Of a DNA stretch of 64,000 nucleotides, positions 42,103 through 50,644 are shown one piece after another. The notes below the pieces were generated by a model. The model was given only the letters and a program-made list of their open reading frames with translations, was not told where the DNA came from and made no database searches. Where the stretch lies: NCBI GenBank assembly GCA_030424715.1, contig JAUHWH010000002.1, positions 211,080 to 275,079 of the forward strand, read 5' to 3'. Every line of letters starts with the position of its first letter. Position 1 is the stretch's first letter. The DNA comes from Bdellovibrionia bacterium. GTDB lineage: Bacteria > Bdellovibrionota > Bdellovibrionia > Bdellovibrionales > JAGQZY01. A program made the translations under genes and the position numbers.

Positions 42103-42723
42103 GTGACTGAGTGGAACGATCTAGAAAACCCAGAGTTGAAAAAAATCTTCCGTAAACAACTTCTCCGAGGCTTATTTTTTCTCCTATTTCTTGTCTGTTT
42201 TATTTTTGTAATTGCACTGAGCTTTGAACCCCAGATTCGCTTGTTCGCATCTTGGCTCACTGAAAACTTTGGTTTTGCAGGCATCAGTCTTTCGGTGTTT
42301 ATTGCCGACCTTATCATTTCACCCATCCCGCCTGATGCCGCACTTTTCTTTATTGGGCAAAGTCCGATGCACGCGCAGTGGATTCTTTGGGTGCCCCTGT
42401 TAGGACTGGTATCGACTGCCGCTGGTATCTGCGGCTGGATGATTGGCCGGCGTCTGCAACACTTTTCATTTTTTAAAAAAATCATGATGACATTCAGTCG
42501 GGAGCACAAAGGCTCTATCAAACGTTTTGGCTTTTGGATGGTTGTGATCGGAGCACTAACACCCTTGCCATTCTCACTGACCTGCTGGCTGGCCGGAGTC
42601 CTCAAACTGCCTATACAAACCTTTGCCCTTGCGGCATTGGTTCGGGTGCCTCGCTTTGTCCTCTATTACTGGGCTATTTTCTACTCCAGTGAAGTCGGCA
42701 GCTTACTGAGAAACTTTTTTTAA
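42103..42723 (+). CDS. DedA/YqaA-type (VTT domain) membrane protein
   Basis: This 206-residue protein (GTG start, CGGAG about ten bases before) has about five hydrophobic segments (LLFLVCFIFVIALSF, LWVPLLGLVSTAAGICGW and others). Typical VTT/SNARE-associated features are ISPIPPDAALFFIG in a re-entrant loop, a Gly-rich GWMIGRR and ALTPLPFSLTCWLAG. Such proteins are proposed lipid scramblases or transporters supporting membrane homeostasis. The GPxxF/EGPxxP motif of classic DedA is replaced by SPIPP. It converges on sppA with four bases of stop overlap. Confidence 0.82.
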   Translation: MTEWNDLENPELKKIFRKQLLRGLFFLLFLVCFIFVIALSFEPQIRLFASWLTENFGFAGISLSVFIADLIISPIPPDAALFFIGQSPMHAQWILWVPLLGLVSTAAGICGWMIGRRLQHFSFFKKIMMTFSREHKGSIKRFGFWMVVIGALTPLPFSLTCWLAGVLKLPIQTFALAALVRVPRFVLYYWAIFYSSEVGSLLRNFF

Positions 42724-44495
42724 AGCATTTCAATATCAAATGGCAGTCTCGCTTGAACCTTTTGATGAATCGATTGTTTGCTGTCTTTATCTAAAGCCTG
42801 TAGCAACGCCTTCGGAATAAGAGCCTTGATTGTCCAGACCGAAACCCCGTTCATCTGTTTGATAAACTCTTGTAGAGGTGACAGCTCTTTGGGATACACC
42901 TGCACTCGATAATCACTGAGTTGAGCAAGCTCAGCAGCTTTCGCGACGGCTTCATCCACCCCACCGAGCTCATCCACCAAGCCGATTTCCTTTGCCGTTG
43001 CACCGAGCCATACACGCCCCTGGGCGATCTCGTGGGTCTGATCTCTCGAGGTCAATGCTTCTCGCCCCGAGGTCACGACATTCAAAAAGTCTTCATAGAT
43101 TTGATCTACGACTCCCTGAATTTTCATACTCTCCTCAGGGTCGTACAGACGCACCAAACTGTTCATATCAGAAAAGCGATGGGATTTGGCCGTATCAAAA
43201 GTCATCCCTACTTTATCGTTCCAGAATTTTTTGGTGGCAAAAGACAAGCCAAACACCCCTATGGAGCCGGTGATCGTGGTCGGCTCGGCAAAAATATACT
43301 GACTACCAGCGGACATATAATACCCACCACTGGCGGCCACATTACCAAACGAAGTGACAACAGGTTTTGTGTCTTTCAGCCAGCCCGTCGCCGTCCAAAT
43401 CACATCAGACGCCAGCGCCGAACCACCCGGACTGTTGACTCGGATGACCACCGCTTTGACCTTATCGTCTCGCTGAATTTTATGAATGAGCGCCGATAGC
43501 TCAACAGACGAAATGCCTTCACCATCGCCCACTTCGGTATTGATGCCGCCAGAGGCAAAAATCAAGGCCACTGAATTGCCGCTGCTCTCTTTATCTTTTT
43601 GAGTTTCTTTAAAGTACGATCGCCAGTTCACATATTTGGGTTTGCCCTCTGCACCGGTGAGCTCAAGCAACTTTTCTTCGATTTCTTCAAAAGAAGCCAG
43701 AGCACTGACAAAGCCTTTGTCTAAGGCTTCGCTGGCAAACATCACGCTCAGATCATCAGCAATGTTATTTAGTTCGGCGACCGACAACTTGGTCTTCTCC
43801 GCCGCGTATTGTACGATTTGCGACCAACTGCCTTGAATCAAAGCCTCGACTTGCTCTCGGCTCGCCTCACTCATTTTGTCGGAGATGTAAGGCTCAATGG
43901 CTGACTTGTAGCGCCCGACTCGGAACACCTGAGGAACAACTTCAAGCTTTTCCATGGTGTTTTTGAGATAACCCATTTTCGAGAAGAGTCCATCCCATTC
44001 AAAGTAACCCTTGGGGTATAAAGTCACTTCATCGACGGCCGATGCCACAACGTAATCAATTTCTGAGTACATTTCGGCGTAGGCAATCACAAACTTACCG
44101 GAGTTTTTGAACTGCAATATCTTTCGTCGTAAAGCCTCGGCATTGGCCAAACCACTACGAAATCCTTGAAAGTGAAGAAGGACGCCTTTGATCCGATCAT
44201 CTTGCGCTGCTGTCTCGAGCACTCGCGACAGTTCGTAAAGTCCAGAAACGGGAGGCTCACTGTATCGCATCAGTGAACTCACTAAATCACGTCGTTCCAT
44301 TTGATCCTTCAAGGGACCATTCAAGTTGATTTTTAAAACAGAATTGTTTTCAATGGCACCAATATCATCAGTCCACTCTCCCCCACCCGAACTTGCAAGA
44401 CCGGCGATCATGGCGATGGTCATAAAGAAAGTAAAGCCTATGGCCAAACAAGAGCCGATCATTGTAGCAAAAATAATTTTTGAAAACTGTTTCAT
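42720..44495 (-). CDS. sppA: Signal peptide peptidase SppA, long form
   Basis: The 591-residue protease has one N-terminal membrane segment (IIFATMIGSCLAIGFTFFMTIAMI) and two tandem S49 domains. The catalytic dyad of the long form is visible: Lys in FRVGRYKSAIEPY (first domain) and Ser in GNVAASGGYYMSAG (second domain), and VNSPGGSALASD supplies the oxyanion region. It cleaves leftover signal peptides in the inner membrane facing the periplasm. GGAGG precedes the ATG. It lies 52 bases after hemH on the same strand and may share its transcript. Confidence 0.93.
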   Translation of the reverse strand: MKQFSKIIFATMIGSCLAIGFTFFMTIAMIAGLASSGGGEWTDDIGAIENNSVLKINLNGPLKDQMERRDLVSSLMRYSEPPVSGLYELSRVLETAAQDDRIKGVLLHFQGFRSGLANAEALRRKILQFKNSGKFVIAYAEMYSEIDYVVASAVDEVTLYPKGYFEWDGLFSKMGYLKNTMEKLEVVPQVFRVGRYKSAIEPYISDKMSEASREQVEALIQGSWSQIVQYAAEKTKLSVAELNNIADDLSVMFASEALDKGFVSALASFEEIEEKLLELTGAEGKPKYVNWRSYFKETQKDKESSGNSVALIFASGGINTEVGDGEGISSVELSALIHKIQRDDKVKAVVIRVNSPGGSALASDVIWTATGWLKDTKPVVTSFGNVAASGGYYMSAGSQYIFAEPTTITGSIGVFGLSFATKKFWNDKVGMTFDTAKSHRFSDMNSLVRLYDPEESMKIQGVVDQIYEDFLNVVTSGREALTSRDQTHEIAQGRVWLGATAKEIGLVDELGGVDEAVAKAAELAQLSDYRVQVYPKELSPLQEFIKQMNGVSVWTIKALIPKALLQALDKDSKQSIHQKVQARLPFDIEML

Positions 44496-44547
44496 GTTCC
44501 CTCCGGAGGCCTTAAGTCATACCACTGTCTGAGACTCCTCGCAAACC

Positions 44548-45558
44548 TCACAAAACCCCTTTGACCAGTTTGGCACAAGCGGCGATCCAGTACGGATCAT
44601 CATTGAGACAAGGGATATACTCAAATTTTTCACCCCCCCGCTCGAGAAAGCTTTCTTGGCCAGTCATGGCGATCTCTTCGAGGGTCTCCAACCCGTCCAC
44701 CGGAAATCCTGGACAAATCACGGCCAGCTTTTTTACCCCCTGTGCCACCAAGCGTCCGTAAGCCTCTTCGGTGTAAGGCTCGATCCATTTTTGACGCCCC
44801 AGGCGCGATTGAAAGCTCACCGAGTAGTCGCCAGGCTGCAGTCCAGCCGCCTTGGCAATACCATGAGCCGATCGATAACACTGAGCTCGATAACAGGTGG
44901 CCAAGACCTCATCAGAGGCGCGATCACAGCAATTCTCAACTTTCAAACAGTGCCCCTGTTCCGACGGATCCAATTTGGTGAGATGAGTCGTTGGTAGACC
45001 ATGAAAGCTCATAAGGAGATGATCATAGGTTTTGCCTTGCAACATCTTTTGTAAAAACTCGCCGTAGGCCTTCAAGAACTCAGGATGCTCAAAGTAAGGT
45101 GGCACAACCTTCACCTTCTCTTTATCGAAAAACTTATAAAAGTGATCCAAGCCCGTCTGCACCGTCGACTGAGCATACTGGGGGTATTGTGGGAAAAACA
45201 CGATTTCATCACAGTCCGCCAATTGCTTTTTCGCGTTGGCGAAATCAGGTTGTCCGTAGCGCATGCCCACCACTACATGAAAATCTGATCCAAGCTGCTC
45301 TTGTAAAGCGGTTGCAGCCTTCTCGGTTTCTGCCAACAGCGGAGAGCCTTTTTTTGTCCACACCTTTTGATAATTCGCCGCTGACTTCTTTTTACGAAAA
45401 GGCACGATGATTCCTCGAACCAGCAGAGCTCGCACCAGATAGGGTATCTGGATCACATGATGATCCATTAAAAACTCACCAAGATAACGGCCCACTTCTT
45501 TCGGGGTCGCGGCCCTTGGGGTTCCCAAGTTAGAGAACACCACTCCAATTTTAGCCAA
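44548..45558 (-). CDS. hemH: Ferrochelatase
   Basis: The 336-residue enzyme inserts Fe2+ into protoporphyrin IX, the last step of protoheme synthesis. It begins AKIGVVFSNLGTPRA and contains LLMSFHGLPTTH with the metal-binding His, and CPGFPVDGLETLEEI with the Glu that completes the active site. Four Cys in ENCCDRASDE, ATCYRAQCY occur at the place where some ferrochelatases bind a [2Fe-2S] cluster. The TTG at 45558 is five bases after AAGGGAGG and overlaps the hemG/Y stop by eight bases, so I prefer it to the ATG at 45597. It is the last hem gene of the operon. Confidence 0.93.
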   Translation of the reverse strand: MAKIGVVFSNLGTPRAATPKEVGRYLGEFLMDHHVIQIPYLVRALLVRGIIVPFRKKKSAANYQKVWTKKGSPLLAETEKAATALQEQLGSDFHVVVGMRYGQPDFANAKKQLADCDEIVFFPQYPQYAQSTVQTGLDHFYKFFDKEKVKVVPPYFEHPEFLKAYGEFLQKMLQGKTYDHLLMSFHGLPTTHLTKLDPSEQGHCLKVENCCDRASDEVLATCYRAQCYRSAHGIAKAAGLQPGDYSVSFQSRLGRQKWIEPYTEEAYGRLVAQGVKKLAVICPGFPVDGLETLEEIAMTGQESFLERGGEKFEYIPCLNDDPYWIAACAKLVKGVL

Positions 45559-46780
45559 AATAGCCTCCCTTGATTTTTTCCACATTGGCTTGAGCATGAA
45601 ACAATAGTTTTGCCAATCCTAGGTCACCCAGATAGTGGCCCATTAGTAAAAAAGGCCACTTCTGCTTTTGATAGTCCATGATAAATTGTGCCAACGCCGC
45701 ATCGTAAACCGCGATGGACTGGGGCCACTGCGCGACACTCATAGCATCCGGCTCGGTCCAGGATGAACTCAATAGAGAGCGATCCGATCTCACATATCGC
45801 AAAAGAGCCGCTGAGCTCATGCGACTAAAAGCGATTTTTTCGTCATTAAGGATCCATGTCTCCGAGGCTCCTGCGGCGACCCGCCCCGGGAAAATACTAT
45901 GATTAAAGAGTACCCCTAGAGCATGGAATTTTTCTGGTTTTGGGAACAAACAGCCGAAGCCTTCTGACAACTTGTGCTCCTCTGCGGAGAACCCTAAGGA
46001 CACTGAGGTCAAGGAGGCGCACCGGGTATCACTGAGAGAGGCCGGCATCGGGATTTGCTCCGTCACGACCGCCTCTTTTAAACTCTGTAGACCCATGGCC
46101 AAGACTGTAGGCTGTCGAAAATCAAACGTTGTCATTGGAGCGTTGAAACAGAATTCAACACCCTGCTCTTGCAGATAATGACCCATCTTATCAAGCCACT
46201 CTTGCATCCCCCCCTGGGGAGACACCGATCCACGAAGCTGACCCTTACGAGGTCTATTGTTAAGGCTATCAAGAATCAATGAAGCACTGAGCTGGTCACT
46301 GGAGGTCGCGTAAACCCCTTGCAGAGCCGGGCTCAGTAGATAGTCCGTCAGCCCCACACCGAAGCTCCGAATTCCCCAATCCCGCATGCTCTCATCTGGC
46401 AAAGGAGCGTGCCTAGCGCTCTTCCATTTTCTTTGCAGTAAAAAAGAAAGAAAGGGCAATGATTCTGCAAAAGACACCGGCCATCGTTTCATTTGGCCAT
46501 TGCTAAAAATATATCGTCTGCGAGCCGCCCTCTTAGTGCTGACCAACGCAACACCCACTTTTTCGGCGACTCTTTCTAACTCGCGGTTGGCCATCATCGC
46601 ATTCGCGGCATGCTCAAAGAAAAAATCGCCCTTTTGAACCGACCCGATGAGTCCACCCCAACGGTCTCGCTTTTCAATAATCTTGACTGAATAGCCCGCT
46701 TCCACAAGATAATAGGCTTGGATCAAGCCTGAAAAGCCCCCGCCGATAATCTGAATGGTTTGTTTTTCATTTGGCCCCAT
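45551..46780 (-). CDS. hemY: Protoporphyrinogen oxidase, FAD-dependent HemY/HemG-type
   Basis: The 409-residue flavoprotein oxidises protoporphyrinogen IX (or coproporphyrinogen III in the alternative pathway). The dinucleotide-binding fold is clear: IQIIGGGFSGLIQAYYL, then IIEKRDRWGGLIGS. HAANAMMANRE and the C-terminal PFLLMGHYLGDLG (a GxxGxG-like FAD contact) follow. It is shorter than usual HemY (about 450-470), and its C-terminal FAD signature is divergent. The product feeds hemH, whose start overlaps its stop. hemN lies three bases upstream. Confidence 0.88.
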   Translation of the reverse strand: MGPNEKQTIQIIGGGFSGLIQAYYLVEAGYSVKIIEKRDRWGGLIGSVQKGDFFFEHAANAMMANRELERVAEKVGVALVSTKRAARRRYIFSNGQMKRWPVSFAESLPFLSFLLQRKWKSARHAPLPDESMRDWGIRSFGVGLTDYLLSPALQGVYATSSDQLSASLILDSLNNRPRKGQLRGSVSPQGGMQEWLDKMGHYLQEQGVEFCFNAPMTTFDFRQPTVLAMGLQSLKEAVVTEQIPMPASLSDTRCASLTSVSLGFSAEEHKLSEGFGCLFPKPEKFHALGVLFNHSIFPGRVAAGASETWILNDEKIAFSRMSSAALLRYVRSDRSLLSSSWTEPDAMSVAQWPQSIAVYDAALAQFIMDYQKQKWPFLLMGHYLGDLGLAKLLFHAQANVEKIKGGYFG

Positions 46781-46783
46781 TGG

Positions 46784-48127
46784 CTACATCGACTTAGAGA
46801 ATATCTCTGACTCCGGTTTTTTCGCCAACAGCCTCTCATCAAGGGCCATGCAAGCATTACGCAAAAAAGGTTTTCCCTTTTTGGTCAACACCAATTTGTC
46901 ATCGGTGACTTCGACCAACTCATCAGCCAGCATCTCTTTTAAAAACTCGGAGACCTGCTGCTTTTGCCCGGCATCTTCAAAAACAACCTCACCTCGGGTC
47001 ATAAAATTGAGGATCTGCTCGCGACGCGCTTGATCTTGTGAGGTGAGCTTGTGCCCACGCAGTGTGGGTATCTCGCCCGCCGTGACGCGCCTCTCATAAA
47101 CTGGCAGGGCCTTTTCGTTTTGATGGAAGCAATCCGGTGTTTCTGATATCGCCGAGACTCCCAGTCCAAGAAGCACCTGGGTTCTTTCTTCGACGTAGCC
47201 CATAAAGTTCCGATGCAACTCGCTGTTGCGATCGCTGACTGAAAGGCTGTCGTCTGGCAAAGCAAAATGATCCATTCCGATCTCCACATAACCTTTGTCT
47301 ATTAAGAAACGTCGAGAAATCTCGTAAAGTCGACGTTTGTCTTTTCCTTTCGGTAGGTCTTCATCTTTGAAAAGTCGTTGTGCCGGCTTGATCCATGGAA
47401 CCACAGCAAGGCTATAAAGAGCGATGCGATCGGGCTTCAATAACCAAGTCTTCTCCATCATATCCATAATGCTGGACTCGGTTTGCGTGGGTAGCCCGTA
47501 TATTAAATCAAAGTTGACCGAGGTGTAGCCCAACTCGCGGGACTGGTCTGTGATCTTTTTGGTCATATCAAAGGGCTGCACGCGATTAACAAGACGCTGC
47601 ACTTCCGGATCAAAATCTTGCACTCCAAGACTGACTCGAGAAAATCCAATGTCACGTAAGAGCTGCAAATGATCTTTATTGGTTTTTCGAGGGTCGACCT
47701 CGATGGAACCGTGAAAGTTTTCAGCAACATTCAGCTCTTGCATAATTTGTTTGGCCAGATACTGTAAGTTCTCCGGGCTTAAGAAGGTCGGCGTGCCGCC
47801 ACCAAAATGAAACTGCTGAAGGGGGGATTGCCGAATACCTGGTACCTGCTTCAGATAAGACCGAAATTCATTCAACACCATTTCAATATAAGGCTCTTCT
47901 CTTTTGTGATTGCGGGTGATCGAGGTGTTACAACCACAATAGGTGCACAAACTCTCACAAAAGGGAATGTGGAGATAAAGAGACCACGGCGATGGCTTTT
48001 GGAAGGCACGGTTTAAAGAAGTCACCCACTCTTCAGTGGTCGGAGAGTCATTCCAGTAAGGCACCGTCGGGTAACTGGTGTAACGAGGCACTGGCACATC
48101 ATATTTGTAAAAAAGTTGATCGCTCAT
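46784..48127 (-). CDS. hemN: Oxygen-independent coproporphyrinogen III oxidase
   Basis: The 447-residue radical SAM enzyme decarboxylates two propionates of coproporphyrinogen III without O2. YLHIPFCESLCTYCGC has the CxxxCxxC cluster motif extended by a fourth Cys, typical of true HemN rather than HemW. FHFGGGTPTFL binds SAM, and SIEVDPRKTN and VSLGVQDFD are standard blocks. The N-terminus VPVPRYTSYPTVPYW is the HemN substrate-contact region, absent from HemW. The ATG overlaps the hemE stop (ATGA). The only coproporphyrinogen oxidase in the window is this anaerobic form. Confidence 0.95.
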   Translation of the reverse strand: MSDQLFYKYDVPVPRYTSYPTVPYWNDSPTTEEWVTSLNRAFQKPSPWSLYLHIPFCESLCTYCGCNTSITRNHKREEPYIEMVLNEFRSYLKQVPGIRQSPLQQFHFGGGTPTFLSPENLQYLAKQIMQELNVAENFHGSIEVDPRKTNKDHLQLLRDIGFSRVSLGVQDFDPEVQRLVNRVQPFDMTKKITDQSRELGYTSVNFDLIYGLPTQTESSIMDMMEKTWLLKPDRIALYSLAVVPWIKPAQRLFKDEDLPKGKDKRRLYEISRRFLIDKGYVEIGMDHFALPDDSLSVSDRNSELHRNFMGYVEERTQVLLGLGVSAISETPDCFHQNEKALPVYERRVTAGEIPTLRGHKLTSQDQARREQILNFMTRGEVVFEDAGQKQQVSEFLKEMLADELVEVTDDKLVLTKKGKPFLRNACMALDERLLAKKPESEIFSKSM

Positions 48128-49146
48128 GATTGAAACATCTCCCTTACGGTCTGCACAAAATACTTAACATGGGCCTCGGGCGTCTCGGGTAGCACCCCGT
48201 GCCCCAGTCCGCAAACCCAGCCCGCCCGGTCCTCAGGTTTTAATTCTAAAAAGTTTTGCAAATATTCATGAAGATAGCTCTTAAAAGCCTCTTCCGGTAA
48301 AAATAGCAGACTTTGATCGAAATTGCCCTGCACAAAGCCCTGGCCTTTGCCAAACTTCGTTCTTAGATCCCAGCGATGGTCATATCCAAAACCGCCGAAC
48401 TCCGACGACTCAAGAAGTCCACCCAGATGCTCAGAAACCGTGTTTTTAGAATAGTAGCCCAGTTGATTCGGAAACTTCTGAGACAAGCCAATCAGATAAG
48501 GGTGCAGGTGTTTGTAAAAATCTTGCGCGGCCATCTCCCCAGCCGCCGTGTCGAAAACCATGACTTTTTCGGCCCCCGCCTCTAACTGGATGCGAATGTT
48601 TGCCTCCATCAAGGGTGCTATCATTTCACAAAAGTCCGGGAACAAAGATAATCGCTTTTTGACCGGCACCAAGTTGCCTTTATGGGAGCCCGCCACGGCG
48701 TAAACAAAAAGCGTCCAGGGACTTCCCACAAACCCTATTAAACTTTTATCATCGGGCAAGCGCTCTCGGGTTCTTTTTACGGCCTCGCCTTGGAACCCCA
48801 TGTGATCAATGGCCTTCTCCACACTTTGCATCTTGCCGAAATCAGACTCATCAGACAGGTACCATCCCAAAGCCGGCGCCGGACTGTATTCTAGCCCCAT
48901 TCCCAGAGCCTCTAAAGGAAACAGTAAATCACTGAACAGAATCGCCACATCAAAATCAAAGTCTTCAATGGGCCCCATGGCCACCTCAGCGGCTAACTCG
49001 GGATCTTTGCACAACTCAATAAAACTGTGTTTTTTGCGCAAGGCTTGGTAGTGTTTATGATAACGTCCCGCCTGTCGCATCATCCATACTGGAGGGACAT
49101 TCTGCGGAACACGGTTGCATGCGTTTTGAAACTTTTTATTTGCCAT
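48124..49146 (-). CDS. hemE: Uroporphyrinogen decarboxylase
   Basis: The 340-residue enzyme decarboxylates the four acetate side chains of uroporphyrinogen III. PPVWMMRQAGRYHKHYQALR near residues 18-37 is the family signature, with the Arg that bind substrate carboxylates. FDVAILFSDLLFP carries the essential Asp, and GFVGSPWTLFVYAV, VMVFDTAAGEM and CGLGHGVLPETP follow. Length and order are normal. It lies two bases after the response-regulator stop and overlaps hemN by four bases. Confidence 0.96.
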   Translation of the reverse strand: MANKKFQNACNRVPQNVPPVWMMRQAGRYHKHYQALRKKHSFIELCKDPELAAEVAMGPIEDFDFDVAILFSDLLFPLEALGMGLEYSPAPALGWYLSDESDFGKMQSVEKAIDHMGFQGEAVKRTRERLPDDKSLIGFVGSPWTLFVYAVAGSHKGNLVPVKKRLSLFPDFCEMIAPLMEANIRIQLEAGAEKVMVFDTAAGEMAAQDFYKHLHPYLIGLSQKFPNQLGYYSKNTVSEHLGGLLESSEFGGFGYDHRWDLRTKFGKGQGFVQGNFDQSLLFLPEEAFKSYLHEYLQNFLELKPEDRAGWVCGLGHGVLPETPEAHVKYFVQTVREMFQS

Positions 49147-49148
49147 CT

Positions 49149-49805
49149 CTATTCACCTTTCAATATCCACTGGTAGCCCTCGCCGCGAACGGATCGAATC
49201 CACCGATGTTGGTCATCTCCCAACATCTGACGAATTCCCACCACGGCATTATCGATGGTTCGTTGCGAAGGGTTCTGGTCTTTTCCGTAAACATAATCGA
49301 TCATCTCATCACGGGACACCACTTGGGGCGCTTGGCTCGTTAGAATGTCGAGCAATCGGTAGTCTCTTTTGTTGAGCAAATGGGTCTCTTCACCATTGAC
49401 GATTTGTCGCTTGTGCAAATCCAAGGTCACCTGCTCTAAATTCCACAGTTTGTTTTTATCTCGACCGCCGCCCAGAGCACGGTCAATTTTTAAAAACAAC
49501 TCCTGCAATAAAAAGGGTTTAGGAATAAAATCTATGGCGCCCAACTCGGCCCCTTTTAGGCGATTCTCAGGACCACTCAAAGCACTCATTATAATCACCG
49601 GACAATGCAAGGGCGAAATAATTTCAAAACCCTGTCCATCAGGCAAATTAAGATCAACAATGGCAAGATCAAACTCCAGACTTTTGCGCAGCTGCTCGGT
49701 CTCGCTTAAATTTTGCGACCAGTGGACATCATAGGAGCGAGCCACTAGCTCGTCCCGGATCAAACGCCCCAGCTCTCTGTCATCCTCCAGCAGTAGAATG
49801 GTCAT
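49149..49805 (-). CDS. OmpR-family response regulator inside the heme operon
   Basis: The 218-residue regulator starts at an ATG overlapping the kinase stop (ATGA). The receiver domain has LLEDD (acidic pair), LAIVDLNLPDG (phospho-acceptor Asp near residue 51), MSALSG (Thr/Ser position) and IPKPF (Lys). The winged-helix DNA-binding domain follows with NKRDYRLLDIL, RTIDNAVVGIRQML and IRSVRGEGYQW. It is presumably phosphorylated by the kinase encoded just upstream and acts as a transcription factor. Its position between hemL and hemE suggests a link to heme demand, iron, redox or envelope state. Target sites are not known. Confidence 0.92.
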   Translation of the reverse strand: MTILLLEDDRELGRLIRDELVARSYDVHWSQNLSETEQLRKSLEFDLAIVDLNLPDGQGFEIISPLHCPVIIMSALSGPENRLKGAELGAIDFIPKPFLLQELFLKIDRALGGGRDKNKLWNLEQVTLDLHKRQIVNGEETHLLNKRDYRLLDILTSQAPQVVSRDEMIDYVYGKDQNPSQRTIDNAVVGIRQMLGDDQHRWIRSVRGEGYQWILKGE

Positions 49806-50644
49806 GGCCTCTCTCCCGGTAAATCGATGACCACCTGGAGCGCTCCGGTCGCGTTCGTTGAAAATTGCAAATCGCCCTTCAACTTGGTAACCCACTGCCG
49901 CACAATAAACAATCCGAAGCCCGAGCCACGCTGGGAGTATCGTGAAGACCGACCCAACTCCGCCAAATCGCCTCCATAGGGCTGCCCATTGTCGGAATAG
50001 AAAACTTGCACCCGGTCTTTCTGATTTTTTAACTCCACCTGCACTGTGTCCGCTTGCCCGTGGATCGAAGAATTATGTAACAAGTTTTTAAAAATACTGT
50101 GGAGGGCTTTTTTATCGACCATTAAGGTGTCCGCTCCATTGTATTTTATGTGGAACTCAGGCCATTGCGCATGCAGGTCCACAAGAAAATTTTTAAGATT
50201 TACTTTTTCTATAAACAGTTTTTGAGATGCGCCAATCGTCAGATCCAGGCTGTTCTCTAAGTCTAATTGCATCTTGCGGGTGTGGTTAAGAATATTGTCC
50301 ACCTCTCGGCCTTCGACGCTTTTCTGTAGATTCTCCACCTCTAATTGCAATCGAAAGAGCGCTGTTTTCAGGTCGTGGGCGAAACTTGCGAAAAACATTT
50401 CTTTCGCCGATTTCTCTTTGTACATGCGAAAAGAAAAATAAAACAAACCGATACCACCAATCAAAAGACTGGCCAAGAGAACGCAGCCCTCAAGAAAGAG
50501 CATGCGTTGATGTCGAGCGAGCAAACCAGAAACACCGCTGCTCGCCGCAACCGAAAGGGTGTTGACACCAAAATAAAGCCACCAGCTAGCCAGTGACATC
50601 ACAAACACCAGCCAGACAAGGATCACACCGAAGATCCACCTCAT
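49802..50644 (-). CDS. Sensor histidine kinase inside the heme operon
   Basis: The 280-residue kinase has two membrane segments (residues 4-25 and 50-72) with a short loop of about 25 residues between them, then a short linker and HisKA-type domain: FFASFAHDLKTALFRLQ with the phospho-acceptor His90. The ATPase domain has NLLHNSSIHG (N box), YSDNGQPYGG (G1) and RGSGFGLFIVRQW (G2). The small extracytoplasmic loop implies that the signal is sensed in or near the membrane. No HAMP or PAS is visible. Start overlaps the hemL stop by four bases (ATGA), and its stop overlaps the regulator. Confidence 0.92.
   Translation of the reverse strand: MRWIFGVILVWLVFVMSLASWWLYFGVNTLSVAASSGVSGLLARHQRMLFLEGCVLLASLLIGGIGLFYFSFRMYKEKSAKEMFFASFAHDLKTALFRLQLEVENLQKSVEGREVDNILNHTRKMQLDLENSLDLTIGASQKLFIEKVNLKNFLVDLHAQWPEFHIKYNGADTLMVDKKALHSIFKNLLHNSSIHGQADTVQVELKNQKDRVQVFYSDNGQPYGGDLAELGRSSRYSQRGSGFGLFIVRQWVTKLKGDLQFSTNATGALQVVIDLPGERP

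Noticed and set aside
42096-42605. 169-codon frame antisense to the DedA-type gene
   Set aside because: The plus-strand frame has membrane segments and family motifs; the antisense product is Arg/Lys/Pro-rich without motif.
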